DNA of 64,000 nt, from assembly GCA_002471255.1 (NCBI GenBank), contig DKPP01000011.1:64922-128921 (forward strand), read 5' to 3'. Each line of letters opens with the position of its first letter. Within the stretch, counting starts at the first letter, position 1. The notes below the pieces were generated by a model. The model saw only the letters and a list, made by a program, of their open reading frames with translations. It did no database searches and was not told the DNA's origin. This DNA is from Akkermansiaceae bacterium UBA7331. GTDB lineage: Bacteria; Verrucomicrobiota; Verrucomicrobiia; Verrucomicrobiales; Akkermansiaceae. Made by a program: the position numbers and the translations under genes. This document shows positions 16,994 through 25,805 of the stretch, piece after piece.

Positions 16994-17929
16994 CTAAGAT
17001 CGTGGTGTTTGTAAAGAAATCAGTGCAATTTCTTCACAAAGCTCCGGATAGGAAATACCTGCCGCTTGAGCTGCTTTAGGGAATAAGCTTGAGGCAGTCA
17101 TTCCCGGGATGGTATTGATTTCCAAAACGAATGGCATTTCGTCGGAATCTCTCAATAAAACATCTACGCGACCGTAAACTTCTACGCCAACCGCATTATA
17201 AGCGGCTAGGGCTGCGTCTTGCACACGCTGAGTTACTTCAGGGGATAAATCTGCCGGACAGAAGTAATCGGTGCCACCTTGATTATTCATCCAAGGATAT
17301 TTGTTATTAATATCATAGAAGCCGGAACGTGGGGAAATATGGACGACAGGTAAAACCTTGCCATTAAGGATGGCTACGGTTAATTCTTTACCTTGGATGA
17401 ATTCTTCTACCAATACTTCCTTACCATGGGTGATGGCTTCTTGCATAGCAGGTAAGATTTCATCTACCGTTTTGACAATGTGTACACCTACGCTTGAGCC
17501 TTCACAGGGTGGTTTAATTACGAAGGGCAAGGGCAAAGTTGGCATAACGATGCCTTCTGAGCAATCCAAGGTCTCCGATTGTGGTGTTGGTACACCTTTT
17601 TCGATAAATTTTTCTTTGGTTTGCACTTTATCGAAGCATATCTCACTTGTTTTGGAACCTGCTCCGGTGTAGGGGATGTGGCGTTGTTCCAAAATGGATT
17701 GCAAAGTGCCATCTTCACCAAAAGTGCCGTGAATGATGTTATAAGCTAATTGTGTATCATCAGGTAATACGAAATTGGCATCCTTGACATCCACTTCACT
17801 TACATGAGTGAATCCGGCATCTTTAAGTGCTTGAAAAACTCCTTGGCCCGATACGAGAGAAACTTCGCGTTCCGCTCCGGGACCACCTACAAGCACAACA
17901 ATCTTCGTGTCGAGAGGTAACTTATTCAT
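16994..17929 (-). CDS. ddl: D-alanine--D-alanine ligase
   Basis: A 311-residue ATP-grasp ligase that joins two D-alanines for the peptidoglycan precursor. The N-terminus VVLVGGPGAEREVSLVSG carries the substrate-binding Glu and Ser, PFVIKPPCEGSSVGVHIV is the ATP-grasp lysine loop, and FVLEINTIPGMTASSLFP provides the metal ligands and the oxyanion arginine-region equivalent. Length matches DdlB. It directly follows the murC-murB fusion gene (9 bp gap), whereas chlamydiae fuse murC with ddl. No resistance-type (VanA-like) features are evident. Confidence 0.95.
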   Translation of the reverse strand: MNKLPLDTKIVVLVGGPGAEREVSLVSGQGVFQALKDAGFTHVSEVDVKDANFVLPDDTQLAYNIIHGTFGEDGTLQSILEQRHIPYTGAGSKTSEICFDKVQTKEKFIEKGVPTPQSETLDCSEGIVMPTLPLPFVIKPPCEGSSVGVHIVKTVDEILPAMQEAITHGKEVLVEEFIQGKELTVAILNGKVLPVVHISPRSGFYDINNKYPWMNNQGGTDYFCPADLSPEVTQRVQDAALAAYNAVGVEVYGRVDVLLRDSDEMPFVLEINTIPGMTASSLFPKAAQAAGISYPELCEEIALISLQTPRS

Positions 17930-17938
17930 GTTATAAAA

Positions 17939-20239
17939 TTAAAATTGAGTTTCGCGATCTCCGATGATTTGAGCTTCGCTCTTTAATTCAATGGATTTGA
18001 CGTCTAAAGCTTCTTTGCGAATCAAATCGATTAAAGAAGTGATGTCCAATGCGGTAGCTTGTCCCATATTGACAATAAAATTGGCATGGATATCCGAAAC
18101 GACGGCATCACCGATTCTAACTCCTTTAAGTCCTAGTTCGTCAATCAATTTACCTGCAGGTATTTCTTCCGGATTTTTAAAGATGCAACCGGCACTAGCT
18201 CCTATAGGCTGTGATGTTTTACGCTTCACTCTTGCATCTTCAATTAATTGAGCGATTTCTTCGGGAGAATGTACTGTTCCCTCAAAACTGGCTTGTAAAA
18301 CATAGTTGTACGCAAATTCAGGAATCGAGCGATATTGGGCATTGATTTCATCTTTGATATGGCGACGAATTTCACCATCTTCATCTAGGCAAAGAGCCGA
18401 AATAAAATTATCCCACATCTCTTGACCCATCGCTCCGGCATTCATTCTTAAACTACCGCCGACATTGCCGGGGATGCCATCCATCCATTCAAATCCGCCA
18501 ATACCTGCTTGGGCTGCTGCTGAGGATAACTTTTTAAGCTTAACGCCGGCACCTGCGGTGATTTTGGCCTTATCAATAACGAGTTCGGCAAATTCACCTT
18601 TTTCAGGATGAATGACCGCGCCTCTTAATCCGCCATCACGCACAATGATGTTGGAGCCACGACCAATGATATGAATAGGAATATTTCTATCTTGGCAGAA
18701 TGTTACGCAACGTTGGAAAGAGTCAAAGGTAAGCGGCTCGAGCCAGTATTGGGCAGGGCCACCCACTTTCATGGTGGTATGGCGAGCCATACTTTCGTAT
18801 AAAGAAACATCCAGAGTATCTGCTTCACAATGTCTGACCATTTCTTCAAGCATTGCGAGGTCTTTAGCCAATTTCATGCCGCATTCGTGAATATTGCCTG
18901 CCCCTAGTGTTAAGAACAAATCACCCGGTTTCAGTTGGTTGCCAATAGATAAATGACCATTGGCGATAGCCGGTGCATAGTAAGCAGGGGTATCGCCATA
19001 TTTTTTCATGGCGTCAATGATTGTCTGCCCTGAAATACCTTCAATAGGTAATTCACTCGCAGGATAGACGTCGGAAACAAAGACAAGATCCGCTTCCTGT
19101 AATACTTTACCGAAATCATCGGCTAATTTTTGGGTGCGAGTATAGCGGTGTGGTTGGAAATACACTACTAATCGCTCAGGTTGCAAAGAGCGAGCTGTTT
19201 GCAGTGTAGCATGTAATTCCGAAGGGTGATGACCATAATCATCGACGATACGGTATTGAGTAGATAAATATTTCGTTTCAAATCGACGCTTAGCTCCGGC
19301 AAATGAAGCCAATCCGCGAGTGATGGATGTAAAGTCGACACCCAATTCCGTACAAAGTGCAATAGCGGCTAAAGAGTTTAAAACATTGTGGCGTCCGGGA
19401 ACACCCAATTCTACACGACCCATTTCTTCTCCCTTGCGGGTGATGGTGAAAAGCGTATGACCACGGCGTTCTACAATATCACTTGCCGTATAATCAGCAT
19501 CTGACCAACCGTATGAAATTGTGTTTTCACGAGTTTCACATACGTCTCTAGCTCCTGCATCTTCTTTGCAATAAACGATGTAGCCACGAGTTTGGTTGCA
19601 TAAACGAGTGAATACGCTCTTAATGTGATCTAAATCGCGATAAAAATCTAAGTGCTCAGCTTCAATGTTAAGGATGATGCTATGTTCGGGTAAATAATTG
19701 ACGAGCGTGCCATCACTTTCATCACCCTCCGCAACGAGATAGGGGCTATCTTCATTCCAGTGAGCATTGGCTCCCAACACGGGGATTTCTGCACCAACGT
19801 AGTGGCACGGACGCATACGGCCTTCCCTCATCAAATGCGCGGTGAGAGATGATGTAGTTGTTTTACCGTGTGTACCTGCTACCACGATGCCTTGTTTGGC
19901 ATTTAAAATGGCAGCAAGACATTCCGCTCTCAATAAACAAGGAATGCCTTTTTGCAGTGCGGCAGATAAAGTAGGATTGTCCGGCTTGATCGCGCTAGAG
20001 TAGATGACTATTTCCGCATCACTAATCGCATCAGCATTGTGAGGGCAAGAAAATTGAAGCCCCAGACCTTGTAATCGCTCAGTTTCATTACTTGAAACTC
20101 GGTCGCAACCGCTGACTCGGTGACCCATCTCCATTAATATAAGAGCAATACCCGACATACCCGAACCGGCAACACCTATGAGGTGAATGCGTGCAGGATT
20201 ATCTCGGTCTAGTAATCTTGTGCGGAGTAATTCAATCAT
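17939..20239 (-). CDS. murC-murB: MurC-MurB fusion: UDP-MurNAc--alanine ligase and UDP-MurNAc dehydrogenase
   Basis: A 766-residue bifunctional protein in one unbroken frame. Residues ~1-465 are MurC, which adds L-Ala to UDP-MurNAc: Rossmann start IHLIGVAGSGMSGIA, P-loop GTHGKTTTSS, and DDYGHHPSE. Residues ~480-766 are MurB, the FAD enzyme that makes UDP-MurNAc: TTMKVGGPAQYW, IIGRGSNIIVRDGG, GIPGNVGGSLRMNAG. The proton-donor loop reads SAGCIFKNP, with Cys where many MurB have Ser, and the C-terminal Glu is present (ELKSEAQIIGD). The fusion links the first two committed steps of muramyl-peptide synthesis. It sits 3 bp after murG and 9 bp before ddl. Confidence 0.94.
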   Translation of the reverse strand: MIELLRTRLLDRDNPARIHLIGVAGSGMSGIALILMEMGHRVSGCDRVSSNETERLQGLGLQFSCPHNADAISDAEIVIYSSAIKPDNPTLSAALQKGIPCLLRAECLAAILNAKQGIVVAGTHGKTTTSSLTAHLMREGRMRPCHYVGAEIPVLGANAHWNEDSPYLVAEGDESDGTLVNYLPEHSIILNIEAEHLDFYRDLDHIKSVFTRLCNQTRGYIVYCKEDAGARDVCETRENTISYGWSDADYTASDIVERRGHTLFTITRKGEEMGRVELGVPGRHNVLNSLAAIALCTELGVDFTSITRGLASFAGAKRRFETKYLSTQYRIVDDYGHHPSELHATLQTARSLQPERLVVYFQPHRYTRTQKLADDFGKVLQEADLVFVSDVYPASELPIEGISGQTIIDAMKKYGDTPAYYAPAIANGHLSIGNQLKPGDLFLTLGAGNIHECGMKLAKDLAMLEEMVRHCEADTLDVSLYESMARHTTMKVGGPAQYWLEPLTFDSFQRCVTFCQDRNIPIHIIGRGSNIIVRDGGLRGAVIHPEKGEFAELVIDKAKITAGAGVKLKKLSSAAAQAGIGGFEWMDGIPGNVGGSLRMNAGAMGQEMWDNFISALCLDEDGEIRRHIKDEINAQYRSIPEFAYNYVLQASFEGTVHSPEEIAQLIEDARVKRKTSQPIGASAGCIFKNPEEIPAGKLIDELGLKGVRIGDAVVSDIHANFIVNMGQATALDITSLIDLIRKEALDVKSIELKSEAQIIGDRETQF

Positions 20240-20242
20240 TTC

Positions 20243-21358
20243 TTATGCGTTTCCTTGGGATTGTTCGATAATGTCGGCAATTTGGGACGCGGCATCCGGG
20301 ACGTCCATTTGTCGTGCCGATGAATTCATGGTTTGAAGAATATTTTTGTCGTGAAGGACTTCACAGAGAAAGGTGACAATGTCATCCGGTGTCAATGAAG
20401 ACTCTCTAATCATTTTAGCAGCTCCATGAGCAGCAAAAACTCGTGCGTTATGTGCTTGATGATCATCTGCCGCATAGGGATAAGGAATAAGTAAGGCTCC
20501 TTTGCCTACATGAGCTAATTCGGTTAAGCTAGAAGCACCTGAGCGGGAAATTACAACATCTGCCGCAGCATAAGCTAATGACATCGTAGAGCAAAACTCC
20601 AAGACATGCACATGATTCATCCCCTCGGCGAGTTGCTTGACTCGTTCGTAATCCGAAGCACCGGTAATGATAAGAAAATCACATAACTCTTGGCATTGAG
20701 AAGCGGCTTCCACCACTAAGGAGTTGAGATTTTTGGCACCTTGAGAACCTCCCATGACCAATACTGTTGGGCGGTTTTGTGGTAAATGAAAATATTGTTT
20801 TGCTTCGGACGGATCGGGTTTTTCTAGCATTTCCAATCTGACCGGAGTACCTGTAATCACACAACGATTTTTGTTGCTGATATAGTGTTTTGCTTCTTCT
20901 ACGCCCAATAAAACTTTATCACACCAACGAGAAGTTAATCGATTTGCCTTACCGGGTAATGCATTTGAATCATGCACAAATGTTTTAATACCCATTTTGT
21001 GTGCGGCTCGTATAGCGGGAAATGAAGTGAATCCCCCCATGCCTAATACGACATCGGTTTTCATTTCTTGAAATAGTGCCTTGCAAGAACGTTGTGCCTT
21101 AAAGAGTTTTTTGAAAAATCCGAACATCGCAAGAGATGGGATTTTAGGCATAGCGATTGCCTCTACGGTTTTGAACTCCAAATCCCCATAGTTTTGGGTT
21201 GATTGGGAATCAATTTTCTTTTGAGACATTTGTAAAATCACATGATGACCACGTTTTTTCAGCTCCTGAGCCACAGCAATCCCCGGAAACAAGTGTCCAC
21301 CTGTTCCTCCACACGCAATCACAACATTTAGTGGCTTCTTTATGTCAGTTGAAGTCAT
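20243..21358 (-). CDS. murG: MurG, lipid II-forming GlcNAc transferase
   Basis: A 371-residue peripheral membrane GT28 glycosyltransferase that adds GlcNAc to lipid I, making lipid II. The N-terminal glycine-rich loop VIACGGTGGHLFPGIAVA, the second loop VLGMGGFTSFPA, the donor-site loop VMGGSQGAKNLN and the ISRSGASSLTELA block are all present. Start overlaps the ftsW stop by 4 bp, so translation is likely coupled. Length is normal. Confidence 0.96.
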   Translation of the reverse strand: MTSTDIKKPLNVVIACGGTGGHLFPGIAVAQELKKRGHHVILQMSQKKIDSQSTQNYGDLEFKTVEAIAMPKIPSLAMFGFFKKLFKAQRSCKALFQEMKTDVVLGMGGFTSFPAIRAAHKMGIKTFVHDSNALPGKANRLTSRWCDKVLLGVEEAKHYISNKNRCVITGTPVRLEMLEKPDPSEAKQYFHLPQNRPTVLVMGGSQGAKNLNSLVVEAASQCQELCDFLIITGASDYERVKQLAEGMNHVHVLEFCSTMSLAYAAADVVISRSGASSLTELAHVGKGALLIPYPYAADDHQAHNARVFAAHGAAKMIRESSLTPDDIVTFLCEVLHDKNILQTMNSSARQMDVPDAASQIADIIEQSQGNA

Positions 21359-22497
21359 AATCGTAAATCTTTAGCTCTTTCGTCTTTTCGTTTGATTTCA
21401 CAGTTTGGTTGAGTGGCAGTCGAAAAACGCTGAATACTTGTCAACACCCCTAAGGCGGCTAATGTGAAAACGAGATTTGTACCACCATAGCTAATAAAAG
21501 GCAAAGGCAAACCTGAGTTTGGCAAAGCATTTAATACAACTGCTATATTAAGTGCCGCAGGGCAGAAAATCATAGCTATAATGCCAATCGCCAGATAGCG
21601 CCCATATGGGTCTTTTGAATGTAAAGCTACCGATAAACCGCAATAGGCAATAAAGAAGAAACAGAGGAGTACCCCTAAGGTGCCGGCAAAGCCTAATTCC
21701 TCACCCAATGGAGCATAGATGAAGTCGGTATGGGCAAAAGGTAAGGTTCCATGTTTTTCGGTGCTTTCTCCAAGTCCTACACCGTCCATGCCTCCTCGTG
21801 ATAGTGCGATTGATGCTCGATATTGTTGGAGTCCCGCCCCCAATTTATGTCCTTCAAGATCGCGCCAAGCGGCGATACGCTCCATACGGTTCTCATTGCT
21901 ATTAACCATATAGCATAAAAGCCCAAAACCGAAGAAAATGGATAAAAGAATGTAAATAGTACGAGCTCCGGCTACATAAATTACGCAAAAACCTGCTACG
22001 GCTAAGGCTGCCGCCGTACCCATATCTTTTTCGAAAAAAATCAGAGCCAAGGGGAAGCAGAAAATGGCCATTGGCATGATAAAGCCTTTGATCAATGTCT
22101 TAGCTTGGTCACGATAAGTGGCCAACCAATGAGCCAATGCCATCATCATGCATAATTTAGCACATTCACTGGGCTGGAATTGGAACCCGATGTCGATCCA
22201 TCGACGTTCACCATTGATTTCCTGCCCAATGTGAGGCACGTAGCATAAACTAAGTAAAAAACAAGCAAAGAAGAATATCCACCAAACGTACTTACGGAAT
22301 AAACGATAATCAATTCTTGCTAATACGATGGCACCTACAAGCCCTACGAGACTAAATTTTGCCTGTTTAAGCAATGGCTCATAAGGATTGATGGTTTCAC
22401 CCGCCCAAGCTGCCGTACTGGTTACCATGATCAACCCTACAGCTAAGAGGGAGATCACGCAGACCCAGATAAAAATCATGCAGACTTTGGACGACAT
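21355..22497 (-). CDS. ftsW: FtsW, SEDS peptidoglycan polymerase
   Basis: A 380-residue SEDS-family integral membrane protein with about ten helices. FtsW polymerises lipid II into glycan strands at the division site with its partner FtsI, encoded in the same operon. Family marks are QPSECAKL (signature, here FQFQPSECAKLCMMMALA), KDMGTAAALAV with the conserved Asp region, LPFAHTDFIYAPLGEELGF and the end block LPLPFISYGGTNL. Cluster position between the LysM gene and murG favours FtsW over RodA. Confidence 0.95.
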   Translation of the reverse strand: MSSKVCMIFIWVCVISLLAVGLIMVTSTAAWAGETINPYEPLLKQAKFSLVGLVGAIVLARIDYRLFRKYVWWIFFFACFLLSLCYVPHIGQEINGERRWIDIGFQFQPSECAKLCMMMALAHWLATYRDQAKTLIKGFIMPMAIFCFPLALIFFEKDMGTAAALAVAGFCVIYVAGARTIYILLSIFFGFGLLCYMVNSNENRMERIAAWRDLEGHKLGAGLQQYRASIALSRGGMDGVGLGESTEKHGTLPFAHTDFIYAPLGEELGFAGTLGVLLCFFFIAYCGLSVALHSKDPYGRYLAIGIIAMIFCPAALNIAVVLNALPNSGLPLPFISYGGTNLVFTLAALGVLTSIQRFSTATQPNCEIKRKDERAKDLRL

Positions 22498-22515
22498 AAG
22501 CCGGTGGCTTGGAGG

Positions 22516-23349
22516 TTATTTGCCGGGGATGAGGATTTGTTGACCAATCTTAATACGACCGGCTTCTTTATCGCTCATGTTGTTGAGTTTTTGGATGTCT
22601 TTGACGGAAACTTTATGTTTACGAGCAATAGATGAGAGAGTTTCGCCTTTTTTGACAGCGTATGATGTGCCTTTCTTTGGCTCTTGTCTTACCGGTAAAG
22701 CTACTGCGATCGGCTCTTGTCCCGGTTTGGCAGGAATGACGAGGATAGACCCCGTAGCAAGATTGTTAATCTTAGGATTGACTGCTCTTAGGTCAGCTTC
22801 ACTGACATGATTATCTTTCGCGATGCGGCTCCATGTATCACCGGTACGTACAGTGTGTCTGGCACTACCCGGTTTAGCGGTAGATTGAGATTGTACACGA
22901 TTGGTATTTGTAGGTTGAGTAGGTGCAGGAATCGGAGCGATTTCTTCCGCTTGGGGAATGGTTTCATTGTTTCGCACATCGACTACTTGATCGCTTTGGG
23001 TGATCAAGTCTGCAGGAGGTGCTTCGTCAATAGGAACTGCTACAGGGATGGTTTCATCAGGTTGTGCAATGTCTCTCTGATTCACCATCGGTACGAGTGC
23101 CGTGTTGATTTCATCCTTCATATCCGTCGCCTGTCCTTTAAAGAAGGTTCTAGCGGAAATGCCACCGATTAAAATGAGGTGGAGAAGTAATAAAACAACT
23201 AATGCCTTAACGATAGTACTACTAGGGGAATTATCTTGAAATTCAGCCATACGCGCGCGGTAAACTTTAAATTTTTGAAAGAATCCGGTCTTGGGATTGC
23301 TCCTGGATGTAGGAGTATGGTCAGATGGTTTAGGGCTATACATATTCAT
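22516..23349 (-). CDS. Membrane-anchored protein with two LysM domains
   Basis: A 277-residue bitopic protein: cytoplasmic basic N-terminus, one membrane helix (about 46-66, IVKALVVLLLLHLILIGGIS), a Pro/Glu-rich periplasmic linker, and two LysM peptidoglycan-binding domains at about 163-210 (HTVRTGDTWSRIAKD) and 227-276 (YAVKKGETLSSIARKHKV). LysM domains bind GlcNAc-containing glycan. No catalytic domain is attached, so it may tether the synthesis machinery to the wall or guide a partner. The gene is inserted between murD (7 bp gap) and ftsW (18 bp gap), a position that suggests a division role; that is inference. Confidence 0.88.
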   Translation of the reverse strand: MNMYSPKPSDHTPTSRSNPKTGFFQKFKVYRARMAEFQDNSPSSTIVKALVVLLLLHLILIGGISARTFFKGQATDMKDEINTALVPMVNQRDIAQPDETIPVAVPIDEAPPADLITQSDQVVDVRNNETIPQAEEIAPIPAPTQPTNTNRVQSQSTAKPGSARHTVRTGDTWSRIAKDNHVSEADLRAVNPKINNLATGSILVIPAKPGQEPIAVALPVRQEPKKGTSYAVKKGETLSSIARKHKVSVKDIQKLNNMSDKEAGRIKIGQQILIPGK

Positions 23350-23356
23350 GGGTGTT

Positions 23357-24670
23357 TTAAAGTGTGGGGTTTTCTAGTTGATTCACCGCGTCTCGGAATG
23401 CCTGACCTCGTTGTACATAACCGGTAAACATATCGAAAGACGATGTTCCTGGGGAAAACAAGACAACGTCACCTGCTTGAGCAAGCTTTGCTGCCTGGGA
23501 TACGCAGTCGGCCACATCGGAAGCTTTGAAGCATGGTACGACCGAGCTGAAATCTCTGTATAATTGTTCGGTGATTTGTCCAAACACGATACAGGCTTTG
23601 ACTTTTTGTTTGAGAAGGGGAGTGACGGGTGTGTAATCCAGTCCTTTGTCCTTGCCTCCGGCTATGAGGATAACCGGAGCATCTTGTGATTTAACGGCTG
23701 CCTCCAAAGCATGCAAATTTGTTGCTTTTGAGTCGTTGAGCCATAACACATCATTGAGTTTACGTACCACTTCGCATCGATGCCCGGGAGGAGCGAAAGA
23801 AGCGAGGGTTTTTTTGATGGAATCTAATGAAACGTCTAATTGGCGAGTTGCCAAAATTGCCGACATCACATTTTCCGCATTGTGGCGTTGGAAAAGTGTC
23901 GTATCGCATAAATCGACCAATTCCTTGCCTGATTCCATGATTTTAGTGCCTTCATAATACAGAGTGGCATCATGGTCTTCAGTTGAAAATGTTTCGGTTT
24001 TAGCTCGTAGCTCAGGTAATTTTTCATGAGCGCGCACGATAGCCAAATCTTGAGCGGTTTGATTTTCGAAAATTCGTAATTTAGCTTGATAATAATCTTC
24101 TACCTTGGTGTAGCGATCCATGTGATCGGGGGCAAAGTTGAGCCAAATCGCAATATTCGGATGGAACTGTTTAATCGTTTCCAATTGGAAGGAGCTGACC
24201 TCTAAAGCCAATGCCTCGGGCATATCTTCCCTCATGACAACATCTGCCACAGGTACTCCATAATTACCACAGGCTACAGCCTTTATCCCTGCTTCGGTTA
24301 AAATCTTTTCGATTAGTGAGGTTGTGGTCGTTTTGCCATTCGTGCCGGTGATAGCAATAATTTTGCCGGAGAAATATCGGCACGCTAGTTCCAATTCGCC
24401 AATAATTTCATTATTTGCCCTTGAGAATGATTTGACGAACTCACAATCAGTTTCGATTCCGGGAGAAATAACCACTAAATCGCAATCAAATGATTGACCT
24501 GTAGCTACTGTCGCACCGGTAACCAAAGAAATGTCGTCGGGCCAATTAGTAACGGAATCGGACGTATCGAATACTTGCACTTGGGCGCCTTTTACCATCG
24601 CAAGACGAGCAGCTGCTTTGCCACTGCTACCTGCCCCTAAAACGGCTACTTTTTTATCAGTAAGATTCAT
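23357..24670 (-). CDS. murD: MurD, UDP-MurNAc-L-Ala--D-Glu ligase
   Basis: A 437-residue cytoplasmic Mur ligase adding D-glutamate. The start at 24670 (MNLTDKKVAVLGAGSSG) is chosen over an ATG nine codons upstream because it begins right before the Rossmann segment and leaves a 4-bp gap after mraY. P-loop ITGTNGKTTTTSLIE, the LEVSSFQLE block, WLNFAPDHMDRY and LNDSKATNLHALEAA are family motifs. Length is normal. Confidence 0.95.
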   Translation of the reverse strand: MNLTDKKVAVLGAGSSGKAAARLAMVKGAQVQVFDTSDSVTNWPDDISLVTGATVATGQSFDCDLVVISPGIETDCEFVKSFSRANNEIIGELELACRYFSGKIIAITGTNGKTTTTSLIEKILTEAGIKAVACGNYGVPVADVVMREDMPEALALEVSSFQLETIKQFHPNIAIWLNFAPDHMDRYTKVEDYYQAKLRIFENQTAQDLAIVRAHEKLPELRAKTETFSTEDHDATLYYEGTKIMESGKELVDLCDTTLFQRHNAENVMSAILATRQLDVSLDSIKKTLASFAPPGHRCEVVRKLNDVLWLNDSKATNLHALEAAVKSQDAPVILIAGGKDKGLDYTPVTPLLKQKVKACIVFGQITEQLYRDFSSVVPCFKASDVADCVSQAAKLAQAGDVVLFSPGTSSFDMFTGYVQRGQAFRDAVNQLENPTL

Positions 24671-24674
24671 CGTG

Positions 24675-25793
24675 TTATACGGTTTTAATGAGTGCAAGAC
24701 CTACAAAGGCGAGAATGAGACTAATCATCCAAAATCTGGTGATTACCTGAGTTTCTTTCCATCCGGAAAGTTCGAAATGGTGGTGAATAGGCGCCATTTT
24801 GAAAATACGCTTTTTGTTGCGTAACTTATAACTACCTACTTGCAATACCACGGATAAAGCTTCCATGACGAAGATGCCGGCAACGATAACGAATACCAAT
24901 TCTTGAGCCGTACTAATAGCTACGACGCCAAAAGCACCGCCTAAAGCCAAAGATCCCGTATCCCCCATGAATACTTTAGCAGGATAACAGTTAAACCATA
25001 AAAAGCCTAAACAAGCCCCTGCTAGAGCCATCAAAAAGATACTTAAAGCACCCACATCAGGATGGCTAGGAAGATGAAGCGAATGAGCTAATTGCATATC
25101 ACAACAGATATAAGCTATGACTGCGTATGCAATCGCTGTGGTGATGGAGCAACCGGAAGCAAGACCATCTAGCCCATCAGTTAGGTTGACTGCATTGGAT
25201 GAGCCGACAATGACCAATACTGCAAAAGGAATGTAAAAATACCAATCTAAGGTAAGTGTACCATAAAAAGGAATAAAAACGTGAGAAACAAACTCGCCTA
25301 CGCCCAAGCGACTATTTCCTGCATCGGGCCAAAACCATAAGATAGCCACGGCGGCAAAGGCTATTAAGAATTGTCCTGCAAGTTTTTGCTTAGCACTGAT
25401 GCCATCAGAACTTTTTTTGGTAACTTTGATGTAATCGTCAAGGAAGCCTAAAACACTAAGGCCTAGCATTGTTAACGATGCGACGATGATGAACGGATTA
25501 TTAAGCGGGGCAAAACATAAAGTGCCTAAAAGAGTCGTGCCAACGATCAAAACTCCTCCCATAGTAGGTGTGCCGGCTTTAGCCCCATGTAATTCAGCTA
25601 GTTTATGCACTTCTTCCGCCGTACGGATAGGTTGACCGACTTTCAGTGAAATCAACTTGCGGATAACAGTAGGAGCACAAATGAGTGTTACGATAAAGGC
25701 TAGCGCAAAAGCACCAAGGCTTTTTAGGAAAAGTGAATTGACCAATACTCCGGTATTGGTGTCGCCTGCCAAATGTTGGATGAAATCGTTCAT
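24675..25793 (-). CDS. mraY: MraY, phospho-MurNAc-pentapeptide transferase
   Basis: A 372-residue polytopic membrane enzyme that moves phospho-MurNAc-pentapeptide onto undecaprenyl phosphate, forming lipid I. The cytoplasmic-loop motifs are present: GTPTMGGVLI, FLDDYIKV with the Asp pair, NAVNLTDGLDGLA, FMGDTGSLALGG and the MAPIHHHFELSGW His triad. Length and order after murF are typical. Confidence 0.97.
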   Translation of the reverse strand: MNDFIQHLAGDTNTGVLVNSLFLKSLGAFALAFIVTLICAPTVIRKLISLKVGQPIRTAEEVHKLAELHGAKAGTPTMGGVLIVGTTLLGTLCFAPLNNPFIIVASLTMLGLSVLGFLDDYIKVTKKSSDGISAKQKLAGQFLIAFAAVAILWFWPDAGNSRLGVGEFVSHVFIPFYGTLTLDWYFYIPFAVLVIVGSSNAVNLTDGLDGLASGCSITTAIAYAVIAYICCDMQLAHSLHLPSHPDVGALSIFLMALAGACLGFLWFNCYPAKVFMGDTGSLALGGAFGVVAISTAQELVFVIVAGIFVMEALSVVLQVGSYKLRNKKRIFKMAPIHHHFELSGWKETQVITRFWMISLILAFVGLALIKTV

Positions 25794-25805
25794 GTGCTAA
25801 GTATT

